Shown here: positions 1 to 6,587 of the stretch, piece after piece
Layout of the letters: each line of letters starts with the position of its first letter
Numbering within the stretch: position 1 is the first letter of the stretch
Source: VAZQ01 sp050179645
GTDB lineage: Bacteria > Pseudomonadota > Alphaproteobacteria > Rhizobiales > Xanthobacteraceae
DNA: 11,247 bases
NCBI GenBank assembly: GCA_050179645.1
Contig: JBFXEX010000160.1
Coordinates: forward strand, 1-11,247
Direction: 5' to 3'
Notes under the pieces: model-generated
Told to the model about the DNA's origin: nothing
The model's database searches: none
Seen by the model: the letters and a program-made list of their open reading frames with translations, nothing else
Position numbers and translations under genes: made by a program

Positions 1-172
1 ACTGCACCTGCATGTCGTTCCAGCCGTCTTCCCGCTTGTGGCCCTCGACTTTCGGCACATCGCGGATGTTGGTGCGGTACATCATGCTTCCCAGCGTCGC
101 CTTGGTGATCCCGGTGGTCGCTTTGACGGCTTTGGCCAGCGCTGCGCCGAACTTCTCAGCCTTCGATGTCAC
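1..172 (-). CDS. Small conserved-looking hypothetical protein, 3' end outside window
   Basis: This gene is read from a GTG at 172-170 to the window edge, giving about 57 open codons beginning MTSKAEKFGAALAKAV. I do not recognise the family. The start is supported by a strong GGGAGG ribosome site 7 nt upstream (minus strand, around 179-184). An upstream ATG in another frame hits a stop at once. The visible part is Lys/Ala-rich at first, then polar with WND near the edge; no signal peptide or membrane segment is seen. The 18 bases around its start are duplicated at 332-349. There the same GTG overlaps the stop of the oxidoreductase gene, so the two genes were probably once overlapping and co-translated before a 146-bp repeat element separated them. 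Length and function cannot be judged from this part. Confidence 0.6.
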   Translation of the reverse strand, partial: MTSKAEKFGAALAKAVKATTGITKATLGSMMYRTNIRDVPKVEGHKREDGWNDMQVQ

Positions 173-349
173 GATTGACCTCCCATTTCCCTATGTAGGG
201 TGGGCAAAGGCGCGAACTTCATTCTCTCCGCGCGAGTAAGGTTTCGATGCGCCGTGCCCACGCGCTTGAATCGATCCGTCTCGTGGGCACGCGGCGCTTC
301 GCGCCGCTTTGCCCACCCTACGGGTCGAAGCGTCACGATTGACCTCCCA
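168..349. mobile_element. Miniature inverted-repeat (REP/MITE-like) element between 18-bp direct repeats
   Basis: The sequence GTCACGATTGACCTCCCA occurs perfectly at 168-185 and again at 332-349. The 146 bases between hold an outer 15-bp perfect inverted repeat, GTAGGGTGGGCAAAG at 195-209 and its complement at 307-321. They also hold an inner 10-bp one, CGTGCCCACG at 253-262 and CGTGGGCACG at 282-291. No coding capacity is seen. The GTAGGGTGGGCAAAG motif is, from memory, an abundant dispersed repeat in Bradyrhizobium and relatives. The 18-bp direct repeat looks like a target duplication, which would be long for a classical insertion sequence. Movement would need a transposase supplied in trans; none is present here. 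Confidence 0.7.
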
Positions 350-1214
350 GACGGCGGTAGACTTCATGCGCGGTGACGAAATCGCGGTGCTCGATGCCGA
401 GCCCGCGGCAGGCGTTCATCATCTCGTTCGCCGCGGCGGCGAGCGGCACCGGACTGCCAAGCTTGCGGCCGAGATCGAGCGCCAGCAGCATGTCCTTCTG
501 CTGCAGCGTCACGTCGGCGAGCGGCACTGCCGGCATCTTGCCCTCCAAAATGAAGGGGCCGCGATAACCGAGCACCGGCGAGGCCGCGACGCTCTTGAGT
601 ACCGCGTCGACCGCAACCTCGCGGGCAACACCGCCTTTCTCGGCGAGCGCAATCGCCTCGCCAAACGCGATCACTTCGACCATCAGGAGGAGGTTGACGG
701 CGATCTTCATCTGCACCGCAAGCCCGTTGCCGCCGATATACGTCACCTTCGGGCCGATGGCGCGCATCACCGGCTCGGCACGCTCGAAGGCCGCCCGGTC
801 GCCGGCCACCATCAGGGAGGCATTGCCCTGCGCCAGCGTAATCGGGCTGCCCGAAATCGGCGCATCGAGCATCGCAAAACCCTGCGCGGCGAATTCCGCA
901 GAGATCGCACGGCTGGAGTCGGGCGAGATCGTGCTCATGTCGATGTAGATGGCGTCGGGCTTCAGGCCTGAAATGACACCGTCTTCGCCGAGCGCGACCG
1001 ACTTCACGGCGGTCGCATCGGTGACGATGGAAAACACCAACTCGGCGTCCGCCGCCGCTGCGCGCGGTGTCTCGGCGAAGCGCATCCCTTTCTCGATCAG
1101 CGCCTGGGCCTTGTCACGGCTCCGGTTGAAGCCGGTCACGGTGTGACCGGCGGCCATCAACCTGGGCACGATGCCGGCGCCCATGGCGCCGAGCCCGACG
1201 AACCCGATGTTCAT
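333..1214 (-). CDS. NAD(P)-dependent oxidoreductase, 3-hydroxyisobutyrate dehydrogenase family
   Basis: A 293-residue beta-hydroxyacid dehydrogenase, the usual length for this family. The N-terminal Rossmann motif is GFVGLGAMG (residues 4-12, GxGxxG). The substrate-binding segment is DAPISGSP (117-124). The catalytic lysine is K170 in GNGLAVQMKIAVN, with N174 four residues on. The conserved lysine/aspartate pair of the C-terminal helical domain is K240-D241. Members reversibly oxidise small beta-hydroxyacids (3-hydroxyisobutyrate, tartronate semialdehyde, 6-phosphogluconate-like acids) in the cytosol; the substrate here cannot be told from sequence. The start follows a strong AAGGAGGG site. 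The gene lies 109 bases after the M48 protease gene on the same strand. Its TGA overlaps an ancestral GTG start that is now a duplicate of the start at 172. Confidence 0.9.
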   Translation of the reverse strand: MNIGFVGLGAMGAGIVPRLMAAGHTVTGFNRSRDKAQALIEKGMRFAETPRAAAADAELVFSIVTDATAVKSVALGEDGVISGLKPDAIYIDMSTISPDSSRAISAEFAAQGFAMLDAPISGSPITLAQGNASLMVAGDRAAFERAEPVMRAIGPKVTYIGGNGLAVQMKIAVNLLLMVEVIAFGEAIALAEKGGVAREVAVDAVLKSVAASPVLGYRGPFILEGKMPAVPLADVTLQQKDMLLALDLGRKLGSPVPLAAAANEMMNACRGLGIEHRDFVTAHEVYRRLGGQS

Positions 1215-1323
1215 TCACCCTCCTTGTGGCGGCTGCCAATGCGGCCCGTCAGACGTGCATGCTCGCGCGCATGATGGCGTTGAATGCTGTGGAAGGCTAG
1301 GCGGGAAAATTCGTGTGGACGGG

Positions 1324-2823
1324 CTACTCGACCGCGATCTTCACGTGATCGCCCGGTTGCAGCCGCTGGCCGGGAGCCAGGCCATTGATGATGCGGAATC
1401 GCTCGAGCTGACGGTCGGAGACGGCCATGCGGCTCGCCAGCTTCTGTACGGTGTCGCCGGGACCAACGGTGACGATCTTCAGACGCAGCGGCTTGGTGGC
1501 CTGGCTTTCCGCGAGCGTCATCCGCCGGAAAGTCGAGACCGACTCGCGAAAGATGCGATCGACGTCCTTGGTCAGTTCCTTGCTGGCGAAAATGAAACGA
1601 TAGACTTCGCTGCCGAAACGCACGGCGTAGAGCCGGAACGACCATTGATCCCCTTTGGCGCGGGCGGTTGCCATCGGTAGGCCGTTGATGGTCAGTTCGG
1701 AAATACTCTTGGAATCGATGTTCTCGATCCAGCCCGAAGTGAGATATTCGCCGAGCTTCATCTCGGCCGGCACCGAGACGACGTCAAAGCGCAGCGCCTG
1801 GCCGCCGCCTTCCTTGACGCCGAGCACGGCCTGCGCGGTGTTGTCGAGTACGAAGCCCTCGGGAGCGAGGAAGGTGAAGCCGAGCTTGGCGTGCAGGAAG
1901 CGGCGTCCGCGGACATAGCCCTCGCTCGGGTCCTCGCCATAGACCATGCCTTCGACGGATTCGAGATAAGCCGTCCGCTCTCGCTCGCCGCCGTCCGGCA
2001 GTTTGAACTGGCGGGCGCTGGCTTCCGCATTCTTGATGCGTTCCGGCGTGGCCGGATGGGAGGATAGGAAATCCGGCGAGCGCGGATCGATGCGTGTCTG
2101 CCCCGGGGCGGCGCGCAGTTCGGCATTGCGGCCCATCGAGGCGAGAAACCGCGTGGCGCCATGCGGATCGAAGCCGGCGCGTGCCGCAATACCGACGCCG
2201 ATGCCGTCGGCTTCGAATTCCTGTGCGCGCGAGAAGCTCGCCAGCCTGATCTTCGATTTTGCCAGTGCCAGTGCGCCGGTTTCCGGGTCGCTGAGCACGT
2301 CATTGACGACGCGGTCGACCAGCGCAGCCTGCTTGACCTGGTCCTCGCGCGTCGCGGCGTGCTGGGCGATGACATGGGACATCTCATGCGCCAGCACGGA
2401 CGCAAGTTCGGACGTGTCGTTGGCGAGCGCGATCAGCCCGCGCGTCACGTAAAGCTGCCCACTGGGAAGCGCGAATGCATTCACCGAAGGCGAGTTGAGA
2501 ATGATGATGTCGTAGCTCATGTCCGGCCGCTCGGAGGCGGCGACGAGCTTGGCGACGGTCTGGTGGAGCAACGCTTCGAGCCGCTCATCCTTGTAGACGC
2601 CGTTATAGGCCGCCAGGATGCGCTGGTGCTCGCGCTCCGAAGCTGCCGGCATCTGTCGCTTGGCCTGCGGCGCCGAATTGATCGGCGGCGGCTGGGGCAG
2701 GGGGCCGAGCATTACCGAACTGCAGCCCGCCAACAGCAGCGCTGCGATTGCGAGCCCTGCGCACGTGGACGCGCGCCCGCGACCCGGGCGCTGCGGTCGA
2801 ATCGATGTGCCGTTGACGGCCAT
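1324..2823 (-). CDS. M48-family zinc metalloprotease lipoprotein with C-terminal LysM-like domain
   Basis: A 499-residue protein starting at the ATG at 2823. The start is preferred because a lipoprotein signal follows it directly: basic N-terminus, hydrophobic run, lipobox LAGC with Cys34. The M48 zinc site is HEMSH (146-150) with the third ligand E202 in EFEAD (202-206). Residues about 300-440 form a second region found in BepA-like periplasmic M48 proteins of alphaproteobacteria, of uncertain role. The C-terminus (about 448-498, ending PGDHVKI) resembles a LysM peptidoglycan-binding repeat. I infer an envelope-anchored protease for outer-membrane protein quality control, held near the cell wall. 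It starts 10 nt after the stop of the nuclease-like gene, so the two are probably one transcript. No close Shine-Dalgarno is clear beyond a short CGGGGA. Confidence 0.88.
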   Translation of the reverse strand: MAVNGTSIRPQRPGRGRASTCAGLAIAALLLAGCSSVMLGPLPQPPPINSAPQAKRQMPAASEREHQRILAAYNGVYKDERLEALLHQTVAKLVAASERPDMSYDIIILNSPSVNAFALPSGQLYVTRGLIALANDTSELASVLAHEMSHVIAQHAATREDQVKQAALVDRVVNDVLSDPETGALALAKSKIRLASFSRAQEFEADGIGVGIAARAGFDPHGATRFLASMGRNAELRAAPGQTRIDPRSPDFLSSHPATPERIKNAEASARQFKLPDGGERERTAYLESVEGMVYGEDPSEGYVRGRRFLHAKLGFTFLAPEGFVLDNTAQAVLGVKEGGGQALRFDVVSVPAEMKLGEYLTSGWIENIDSKSISELTINGLPMATARAKGDQWSFRLYAVRFGSEVYRFIFASKELTKDVDRIFRESVSTFRRMTLAESQATKPLRLKIVTVGPGDTVQKLASRMAVSDRQLERFRIINGLAPGQRLQPGDHVKIAVE

Positions 2824-2833
2824 TCCCCGTTCG

Positions 2834-3658
2834 TCAGTTCCGCTCGAGAATCTCAATCTGTTCCGGGCCGGTGGCCTCGATCCGCGGCCCATTTCGTTCT
2901 TCAACCCATCCACGCACCCGAACATGGCGGTTTTCCAGTCTGTTCGGTGCAACACCCGCGCCGACAAAGATGCGCTCGTGCCGTTTCAAGATCGTAACCG
3001 TGAGTGCCTGCGACCCCCGCCGCCCGAAATTCACATATATAGTGCCCCCGCTTTCGCGGACCGACAATACCTTGCCCTCAGCCAGCGTAAAAAGCCCCCG
3101 GCCGTCCAAGAGCTCCGCCCCGCTGTCGGCTCGAATAATTGAATAGTACGCTTCGCCCCAGAGGCCAAGCTTCGAGTCGCGGGCGGTGCGCTCGTGGTGC
3201 CGAAGTTCGGCCGCGCAAGCCCGGTCGCCGACCCGCCCGGCCACCCTGGCGTAGCCCACCGCCAGCATTTCGTGGCTTGCCGTCCAGCCGGGCGACGCGC
3301 CCGCCGCATGCACGAAAGCCACGAAGCGGCCGTAACGGTCAGTCAGTCCCGGGACCCGTTGGCGCAGCTCGACTTTCTTGCCGGTCAGCAAGTTTGCGAG
3401 CGCCGACCGGGCGGCGTGTCCGGCCGGCATCGACTGGTCCTGACCAGGTGGCGGCATGAGCGGGATTTCGATGGCGTCCAAACGGATCTCACGCCCGTCC
3501 TGGAGCGCGATGGTCCTGCCGTCGGCGACGGAAGCCACCATGCCTTCGGCGACCGGCTCGAACTGGCAGCGGCTCGCGGGGCTGCCGGATTGCGCGCGGG
3601 CCTCGCCGATCCACGCCAGAATCGCTCCACACAGAAGGAAAAGCATCCGCCCGTTCAT
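2834..3658 (-). CDS. Secreted thermonuclease-family (SNase-like) protein, active site degraded
   Basis: A 274-residue protein with a signal peptide (hydrophobic residues 5-18, likely cut after ARA at 20-22). An SNase-like beta-barrel follows: DGRTIALQDG (46-55), RLDAIEIP (59-66), DRYGRFVAFV (107-116), GYARV (135-139), and KLGLWGE (163-169). Residues about 185-274 form a second part with KVLSVRESGGTIYVNFG (196-212), a barrel-like segment seen in longer family members. Aligned by eye with staphylococcal nuclease, Arg35 and Arg87 are kept (R59, R111). The calcium/catalytic acids D21, D40 and E43 become R48, E64 and L67, so nuclease activity is doubtful. A second in-frame ATG lies at 3646. It is the first gene of a likely two-gene operon with the M48 lipoprotein. 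Confidence 0.82.
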   Translation of the reverse strand: MNGRMLFLLCGAILAWIGEARAQSGSPASRCQFEPVAEGMVASVADGRTIALQDGREIRLDAIEIPLMPPPGQDQSMPAGHAARSALANLLTGKKVELRQRVPGLTDRYGRFVAFVHAAGASPGWTASHEMLAVGYARVAGRVGDRACAAELRHHERTARDSKLGLWGEAYYSIIRADSGAELLDGRGLFTLAEGKVLSVRESGGTIYVNFGRRGSQALTVTILKRHERIFVGAGVAPNRLENRHVRVRGWVEERNGPRIEATGPEQIEILERN

Positions 3659-3727
3659 GCGCTCACGGGAGTTCCGGATTGGGGCGCAACTGCGGCGCTT
3701 TGCCTCTGGAATCCAACCGATGTCAGC

Positions 3728-3741
3728 TTGATCCAGGTCAA
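3728..3741. promoter_or_regulatory. FNR/FixK-type operator
   Basis: TTGATCCAGGTCAA is a perfect TTGA-N6-TCAA dyad of the FNR/FixK class, which controls genes under low oxygen in rhizobia. It lies in the 148-bp divergent region between the nuclease-like gene (start 3658) and the VOC gene (start 3807). Centred 41.5 bases upstream, it would place a rightward transcription start near 3776 with a weak -10 (ACAACT). It could equally serve the leftward operon. Which promoter it controls is inference. Confidence 0.55.
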
Positions 3742-3806
3742 AGCCGCGGGCTTCGCCGGATGGACAACTTGTTTCGAATGCAACCATCTGCTTCGGGAGA
3801 ACCGCC

Positions 3807-4355
3807 ATGGCCTCATCGATCAATCCGCTGCTGTCGCACTGTGGCATCTACGTTCGCGATGTTGCGAAGCAGGTGGACTTCTATACTCGCGTTCTCGGCT
3901 TCGTCGTTGCCGACCGCGGGGTGAGCGACCGGCTCGGCAGGGAGTTCGCGTTCCTGACCGCGGCGACCGATCATCATCATCAGGTGGTGTTCATCTCCGG
4001 CCGTGCCGCAGGCGACGGCACCACCGTGAACCAGCTTTCGTTCAAGGTCGCCGATCTCGAGCAGCTCAAGGCGATGTACCGGCGGGCCTCCAAAGCCGGC
4101 GTGACCGGCATCCGTCAGGTCAATCACGGCAACGCGCTGTCGTTCTACATGGCCGATCCCGAGGGCAACGGCGTCGAAGTCTACATGGACACGCCCTGGT
4201 ACGTTCCGCAGCCGCATGGCGAGCCGGTCGATCTCTCGCTGCCCAGCGAGCAGATCATGACGGAGACCGAGAAGCATTGCCGCGAGACGGCAGGCTTCAT
4301 GCCGCTCGACGCCTGGAAAACCGAGGTCGCGCGGCGGCTCGAACGGCGCGATTAG
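3807..4355 (+). CDS. VOC-family protein (glyoxalase / extradiol dioxygenase fold)
   Basis: A 182-residue protein with the paired beta-alpha-beta-beta-beta modules of the vicinal-oxygen-chelate family. It opens with LSHCGIYVRDVAKQVDFYTR (9-28), the usual first strand and helix with H11 as likely metal ligand. His57/58 in HHHQVVF and Glu124 in GNGVEVYMD are candidates for the other ligands. The segment MADPEGNGVEVYMDTPWYVP (115-134) is typical of proteins annotated as catechol or biphenyl-2,3-diol dioxygenase-like. The real substrate is unknown; lyase, dioxygenase or binding roles all occur in the family. The start follows GGGAGAA at a good distance. It stands alone downstream of a FixK/FNR-type dyad, which suggests low-oxygen control. 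Confidence 0.85.
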   Translation: MASSINPLLSHCGIYVRDVAKQVDFYTRVLGFVVADRGVSDRLGREFAFLTAATDHHHQVVFISGRAAGDGTTVNQLSFKVADLEQLKAMYRRASKAGVTGIRQVNHGNALSFYMADPEGNGVEVYMDTPWYVPQPHGEPVDLSLPSEQIMTETEKHCRETAGFMPLDAWKTEVARRLERRD

Positions 4356-4508
4356 ACCGGCCGCTCCCGGGTGGACTATCGTCGTCGCGTTCGTGGCCGG
4401 ACGCGCGGTTGACGTCCCTCGCATCCGATTTGGCAAAGGGCACCGCTCAGCTTGACGAGCGCGGCCGCGACCGACAAGGTTGGGCATTACCAACGTGGGA
4501 GTGGTGCC

Positions 4509-5069
4509 GTGCGAGGGTTCGGGCTGTTGATCGCGCTTACGTCGTTGCTGCTGTTGTCGGGTTGCTCCGATGGTCCGCAAGGTCCGCAGGGACAGGTCGG
4601 GCCGCCCGGACCGCAAGGTCCGAAGGGCGAGGTCGGCGCGCAGGGGCCACAGGGTCCGCAAGGCATTGCGGGCGAACGCGGGACCGACGGCGCACGCGGC
4701 GAGGTCGGGCCGATGGGGCCGCCTGGACCGATGGGGCCGCAAGGCGCTCAGGGGCTCGCCGGAAAACAGGGGGAAGTCGGGCCGCAGGGCGCGCAGGGCA
4801 TTCAGGGCCCCAAAGGCGATCCAGGCCTGCCAGGGCCGAAGGGCGATATGGGCCCCCAGGGACCGAAGGGCGACCAGGGCCCGCCCGGAATTCCAGGCAC
4901 CGCCAATATTCGTTTGATCCAGGACGCGGGAAGTTCGCTCTCGTGTAGCGAGGGCGAAGTTCTCGCGTCGGTGATTTGCGGCGATGGCGCTGCCGCAGCG
5001 GTGAGCCAGATGCGCAGCGCGAAATGTGCGGCGCCCAATGGGGTCGTTGGCATCTGCATGAAGCCCTGA
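4509..5069 (+). CDS. Collagen-like lipoprotein
   Basis: A 186-residue protein from a GTG at 4509, chosen over a TTG at 4452 because GGGAG lies just upstream and a compact lipoprotein signal follows (lipobox LLSGC, Cys19). Residues 22-129 are 36 uninterrupted Gly-X-Y triplets, rich in Pro, Gln and the charged pairs PKGE/PKGD that stabilise bacterial collagen triple helices. A 56-residue C-terminal domain (131-186) carries four cysteines (146, 157, 173, 183) and may nucleate trimer formation or cap the rod. I infer a surface- or periplasm-exposed trimeric rod on a lipid anchor. Its role (adhesion, matrix, structure) is unknown. Such genes vary in triplet number by slippage; the repeat DNA here (GGNCCGAAGGGCGA-like units) would allow that. 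Confidence 0.85.
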   Translation: MRGFGLLIALTSLLLLSGCSDGPQGPQGQVGPPGPQGPKGEVGAQGPQGPQGIAGERGTDGARGEVGPMGPPGPMGPQGAQGLAGKQGEVGPQGAQGIQGPKGDPGLPGPKGDMGPQGPKGDQGPPGIPGTANIRLIQDAGSSLSCSEGEVLASVICGDGAAAAVSQMRSAKCAAPNGVVGICMKP

Positions 5070-5098
5070 GCCGAGGGCATGCCGGGGACCAAGACTCG

Positions 5099-5125
5099 CG
5101 CCGCGCTTCGGCGGGGCGGGTTGCT
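5099..5125 (+). terminator. Possible terminator after the collagen-like gene
   Basis: A CGCCG/CGGCG stem (5099-5103 and 5109-5113, 5-nt loop) is followed by a G-rich then T-rich stretch, TTGCTTCTT. The stem is short and the T tract interrupted, so this is only a candidate end for the collagen-like transcript. Confidence 0.25.
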
Positions 5126-5197
5126 TCTTCCGGGTCGCAAGTCTCGAGATGACGGGGGCAGCCGCCGCACCGCAATGTTTTTCTCAACGTCGACGGC

Positions 5198-5209
5198 TAT
5201 ATTGTTAGA
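5198..5209 (+). promoter_or_regulatory. Possible -10 region of the tRNA-Arg promoter
   Basis: TATATT at 5198-5203 lies about 18 bases before the tRNA, the spacing expected for a short leader; GTTAGA (5204-5209) is an alternative. No good -35 hexamer is visible; TTCTCA at 5181 would pair with the second choice at 17 bp. Confidence 0.3.
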
Positions 5210-5220
5210 GTGCGAAGTAC

Positions 5221-5297
5221 GGTCCCGTAGCTCAGCCGGATAGAGCAGCGGTTTCCTAAACCGAAGGTCGGAGGTTCGAGTCCTCTCGGGACCGCCA
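5221..5297 (+). tRNA. tRNA-Arg (anticodon CCU)
   Basis: Full cloverleaf of 77 nt with encoded CCA. The acceptor stem is GGTCCCG paired with CGGGACC. The D arm is GCTC...GAGC. The anticodon loop TTCCTAA has CCT in the middle. The T loop is TTCGAGT with stem GGAGG/CCTCT (one G-T pair). The outermost anticodon-stem pair is a G-A mismatch (GCGGT/ACCGA). It reads AGG arginine codons. The 3' half is the probable attachment site of the element to the right. Confidence 0.95.
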
Positions 5298-5298
5298 A
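5265..5298. other. Probable attachment site (left end of integrated element) at tRNA 3' end
   Basis: The integrase gene ends one base past the tRNA CCA, the usual arrangement when a tyrosine integrase uses a tRNA 3' end as core. The T arm and acceptor (from about 5265) would be the identity block. I found no second copy of this block in the window, so the other end lies beyond 11247. Exact core limits are inferred. Confidence 0.55.
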
Positions 5299-6414
5299 TC
5301 AAGATTCTCGCGCCTCAGATTTCAAGGACTTAGCCTGCGGTTTGCCAATTTCGGCCCCCAGGTTTGCCAATCGCGCGTTCTCGATTCGGCCCACTCGCTT
5401 CGCCATCGCGCTGTCGGCGAGCAGCTTTCGATTGGCGTCTTCGGTGTACCTCTGCACCTCAGTCAGCGTGCGGTGGCCGGAGATCGCCATCAGCTCGTGC
5501 GCGGTCGCTCCCGTCTCGGCGAGACGGCGCATCCCGCCTTTCTTGAGCCCGTGTAGACGGCACTCCCGCGGCAAGCCCGCCTGGGTCGCCCATTTCGCGA
5601 AATCGTTGCCGAGCCCGTATTTGGAGCGCGGCTTGCCATAGGCGGTGACAAGAAACGTCAGGTGCCCCTTGGGCATTGCGTCGCACGCGCCCTGCAGTTC
5701 CGGTGTCATTGGAATATCAACGTCAGCGCTGCCGTGAGTGCGCTCGATCCGAATCCTGCCATTCCTGACGTGCTGGGGACCAAGGCGGACAACCTCGCCA
5801 CGCCGAGACGTTGTTTCGAGCGCAAACTCCATTACCAAGCGCTGCTGTGTGCCGAGCGGCCAGTGCTCGCGATATTGCGCAATCTGTTCATCGGTCCAGG
5901 TATGATGACCACGACTCTTGGCGAGCCTGATGCGCGCAATGCCCTCGGTCGGATTGTCTTTGCGCATCAGCGGCACCGCCGCTGCCATCAATCCGGTAAC
6001 GGCCATGAGCCAATGCCGCTTCGCGGTCGGCTTGGCGATCTTCGCCAGCATGTTGAGAATGTGCTCGCGCTGGAGCATGGCGACGCGCTTGTTGCCGTGT
6101 TCAACGCGAAACCTCTCGATGATCCGCTTCCGCGTCTTGCGGGTGTCCGCAGTTAGCTGTTTCCAAGCGTCCGATTGGTAGTAGTGGACGACAAGCGCAT
6201 TGATCGTGCCCGGATGTGTATTGGCCGCTCCGATCTCGCGTAGCGTAGGGGCGCTACTGAGTGCCAGATCATATGCCGCCATAAACTCAGGCGACCAAGG
6301 CAGGCCGAGGAGGGGAGTGCGCTTCGATCCGGGCCGGCGCAGATAATGACGCGCCTTACCGTGGCGATCTACGAAAGCATGGACATATCGCGGCAGCTTC
6401 AAACGCGGTCCCAT
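5299..6414 (-). CDS. Tyrosine-type site-specific integrase
   Basis: A 371-residue phage-type integrase. An N-terminal arm-binding-like region (about 1-60) precedes a core-binding domain (about 66-160) and a catalytic domain (about 170-340). The catalytic residues visible are R204 (SRRGEV), H288 (LHGLKKGG), H314 (SGHRT) and Y323 (QRYTED). The second catalytic arginine of the HxxR box is a lysine here (K291). The start has GGAGGAG about 6 nt upstream and overlaps the end of the 62-residue gene by 16 nt, so the two are coupled. Transcription runs toward the tRNA, and the stop lies one base beyond it. It should recombine the tRNA-Arg 3' end with a copy on the excised circle. Confidence 0.93.
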   Translation of the reverse strand: MGPRLKLPRYVHAFVDRHGKARHYLRRPGSKRTPLLGLPWSPEFMAAYDLALSSAPTLREIGAANTHPGTINALVVHYYQSDAWKQLTADTRKTRKRIIERFRVEHGNKRVAMLQREHILNMLAKIAKPTAKRHWLMAVTGLMAAAVPLMRKDNPTEGIARIRLAKSRGHHTWTDEQIAQYREHWPLGTQQRLVMEFALETTSRRGEVVRLGPQHVRNGRIRIERTHGSADVDIPMTPELQGACDAMPKGHLTFLVTAYGKPRSKYGLGNDFAKWATQAGLPRECRLHGLKKGGMRRLAETGATAHELMAISGHRTLTEVQRYTEDANRKLLADSAMAKRVGRIENARLANLGAEIGKPQAKSLKSEARES

Positions 6415-6587
6415 TCGTTCTCCTCCCTCGCGGGCGCGGAATCTTGGGGCGCTGGAGTTCCGGTCGCAACCTCGATCTTCCCCTGTGGATCAATCCGCAC
6501 GGCCGCCACCGTCAGGCCGGCGGCCGTTACCGCCTTGACGGCGCGCGTTACATCGGACTGCCGGAAGTTTGAGGGGGCGCGGCTCAT
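6399..6587 (-). CDS. Small conserved-type protein upstream of integrase
   Basis: A 62-residue protein (MSRAPSNFRQSDVTRAVKAV at the start, ending EENEWDRV). Proteins with this pattern, FRQ.DVTRA.KA..AAG...A.V.ID..GKI then a disordered linker and an EWD end, are from memory common just upstream of integrases and in rhizobial prophages. Their function is unknown. A short helix and two strands are likely, with an acidic tail. The ATG at 6587 is favoured because it forms an ATGA overlap with the stop of the preceding 61-residue gene; a GTG at 6596 is possible. It overlaps the integrase start by 16 nt. A role in integration control is inference from position only. Confidence 0.7.
   Translation of the reverse strand: MSRAPSNFRQSDVTRAVKAVTAAGLTVAAVRIDPQGKIEVATGTPAPQDSAPAREENEWDRV

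Noticed and set aside
309..971. Long plus-strand frame opposite the oxidoreductase gene
   Set aside because: High GC leaves open antisense frames; it is Arg/His-rich without domains, and the minus frame has full family motifs.
1250..1285. CATGC/GCATG pairing in the gap between M48 and oxidoreductase genes as terminator
   Set aside because: Short 5-bp stem with no T tract on the minus strand.
3194..4948. 584-codon plus-strand frame across several genes
   Set aside because: It spans opposite genes, the divergent promoter and the collagen repeats in the wrong frame; low-complexity Arg/Gly-rich product.
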